From Candidatus Thioglobus sp. (GTDB taxonomy: Bacteria; Pseudomonadota; Gammaproteobacteria; PS1; Thioglobaceae): a stretch of 6,407 nucleotides of DNA. The notes under the pieces are model-generated. The model did no database searches. It was not told the DNA's origin and saw only the letters and a program-made list of their open reading frames with translations. Location of the stretch: the NCBI GenBank assembly GCA_003978285.1, contig QOAB01000159.1:1-6407 (forward strand), written 5' to 3'. Shown here piece by piece: positions 5,361 through 6,407 of the stretch. A program made the position numbers and the translations under genes. How positions within the stretch are numbered: position 1 is the stretch's first letter; each line of letters starts with the position of its first letter.

Positions 5361-6407
5361 TTAACCTTCAAACTGATGCTTGTATAAAGTAGCGTACTCA
5401 CCGTTGGCATTGAGTAATTCTTGATGTGAACCTTGTTCAATAATTTCACCACGACGTAACACCACAATTCGATCAGCCTTTTGTACTGTGCTGAGTCGGT
5501 GTGCAATGATAATAGTGGTACGATCTTTTTGCATCTCATCAATGGCAGCTTGCACTTGTTTTTCGGTAGCAGAATCAAGTGCTGAGGTAGCCTCATCTAA
5601 AATTAAAATCGGACTGTCTTTGGCAATCGCTCGAGCAATCGCTAAGCGTTGCCGTTGACCACCAGAGAGTTTAGCACCATCTTCACCAATTTCCGTATCG
5701 AATTGGTCACTCAGCTCCTGAATAAATTCATGCGCATTTGAAACCTTAGCAGCATGTTGGATTTGAGTATCACTCATGGTGTCAATTTGACCGAGTGCAA
5801 TATTACCTTTAACGGTGTCGTTAAACAAACGTACATTTTGATCAACAAAAGCAATTTGTGAACGCAATGAATCGACTTCAAATTCAGCAATATCGACACC
5901 ATCAATCGTAATAGAGCCGGCAGTAGGTGAATAAAATTTGGCCAATAATTGAATGATAGTGGTTTTACCACTACCTGTTGAGCCCACTAAGGCAACCGTT
6001 TCTCCTGGTTTAATATCAAGGCTAATGTCGTTAAGCACAGTGGTTTCACTATTGTAACCAAATGAGACATGATTAAATTTGATTGCGCCTTTAGATTTTT
6101 TGAGTTGTTTGGTGCCACTGTTATGTTCTTCATCTTCGTCAATCAGCCCGAATACACTTTCACCCGCAGCCATGGCAGTTTGTAGTGGTTTATTAATATT
6201 AACCAAGCTTTTAGCAGGTTTGACTAACATACCCATCGCGGTGAAGAAAGATAGGAACTCACCCGCACTCATGACCAATAAGGTTGATGAAAAATACACC
6301 ACACTACCCAAGGAGAGGCCAATTAAGATATTAACAAAGCCCGTGTTGAATGCGCCAGTCATGTCAACTTTGAATCGTTGTTGGCGAATGTTTCTAATGA
6401 GATCGTT
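5361..6407 (-). CDS. msbA: MsbA-like ABC exporter, lipid A/phospholipid flippase (5' partial)
   Basis: The frame stays open to the right edge, so the true start is outside the window; a Met codon at 6362-6360 is internal. The 348 visible residues are roughly the last 60% of a half-transporter of about 580 residues. The first 65 or so are the final transmembrane helices, including a GLMRPLK-like MLVKPAKSL segment. The rest is the ATPase domain: A-loop tyrosine (FGY, Y118), Walker A GSTGSGKTT (142-150), Q-loop Gln190, signature LSGGQ (247-251), Walker B ILILDE (267-272) and H-loop His303. The NVRLFNDTV segment after the Q-loop and the C-terminal YKHQF strongly recall E. coli MsbA (NVHLFNDTV, HKMQF). 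MsbA homodimers flip lipid A core and phospholipids across the inner membrane. The gene is convergent with the aldehyde dehydrogenase, with only 9 bp between stops. Another type-1 exporter of the same subfamily cannot be excluded from a partial sequence. Confidence 0.85.
   Translation of the reverse strand, partial: NDLIRNIRQQRFKVDMTGAFNTGFVNILIGLSLGSVVYFSSTLLVMSAGEFLSFFTAMGMLVKPAKSLVNINKPLQTAMAAGESVFGLIDEDEEHNSGTKQLKKSKGAIKFNHVSFGYNSETTVLNDISLDIKPGETVALVGSTGSGKTTIIQLLAKFYSPTAGSITIDGVDIAEFEVDSLRSQIAFVDQNVRLFNDTVKGNIALGQIDTMSDTQIQHAAKVSNAHEFIQELSDQFDTEIGEDGAKLSGGQRQRLAIARAIAKDSPILILDEATSALDSATEKQVQAAIDEMQKDRTTIIIAHRLSTVQKADRIVVLRRGEIIEQGSHQELLNANGEYATLYKHQFEG

Noticed and set aside
5344..5368. 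Rho-independent terminator between the converging genes
   Set aside because: The stem is short, AT-rich and mismatched, and no T-run follows on either strand.
5354..5971. Additional minus-strand open frames inside the ABC transporter gene
   Set aside because: They overlap the frame carrying Walker A, LSGGQ and Walker B and have no recognisable content.
6360..6362. Start codon of a short, ATPase-only ABC protein
   Set aside because: The same frame continues upstream to the window edge with MsbA-like transmembrane-domain sequence, so this Met is internal.

Overview
The window looks like an AT-rich gammaproteobacterial chromosome segment. The evidence is an MsbA-type lipid exporter, an SLT-type lipoprotein and very compact gene packing. 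The gene set and base composition would suit a sulfur-oxidising SUP05/Thioglobus-like lineage, but nothing here proves that. There are no tRNA or rRNA genes, insertion sequences or CRISPR arrays, and almost every base is coding.

Layout. Positions 1-2266 (+ strand) hold four genes in a tight chain with 1-nt overlaps or a 1-nt gap. They are the C-terminal part of a cold-shock-domain protein with a single C-terminal membrane helix, an SLT-type (lytic transglycosylase-like) lipoprotein, a small Rieske [2Fe-2S] ferredoxin, and a TrpD2-like relative of anthranilate phosphoribosyltransferase whose substrate-binding motifs are degraded. A 55-bp gap (2267-2321) with a possible weak promoter and a GC-rich hairpin separates this chain from a two-gene unit. 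That unit (2322-5351, +) encodes a thiamine diphosphate-dependent enzyme of the acetolactate synthase/2-oxoacid decarboxylase group and an aldehyde dehydrogenase, 9 bp apart. Nine bp further on, an MsbA-like ABC exporter converges from the - strand and runs off the right edge.

How the genes work together. The most coherent functional unit is the decarboxylase plus aldehyde dehydrogenase pair. The first enzyme would convert a 2-oxoacid to an aldehyde, and the second would oxidise that aldehyde to a carboxylate. No regulatory subunit of biosynthetic acetolactate synthase lies beside it. The C-terminal half resembles, from memory, the cyanobacterial 2-oxoglutarate decarboxylase that was long annotated as acetolactate synthase. 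A 2-oxoglutarate to succinic semialdehyde to succinate bypass is therefore a testable hypothesis. The upstream four-gene chain combines nucleic-acid binding, envelope and redox functions with no known common pathway, and its Rieske/TrpD2-like pairing deserves attention.
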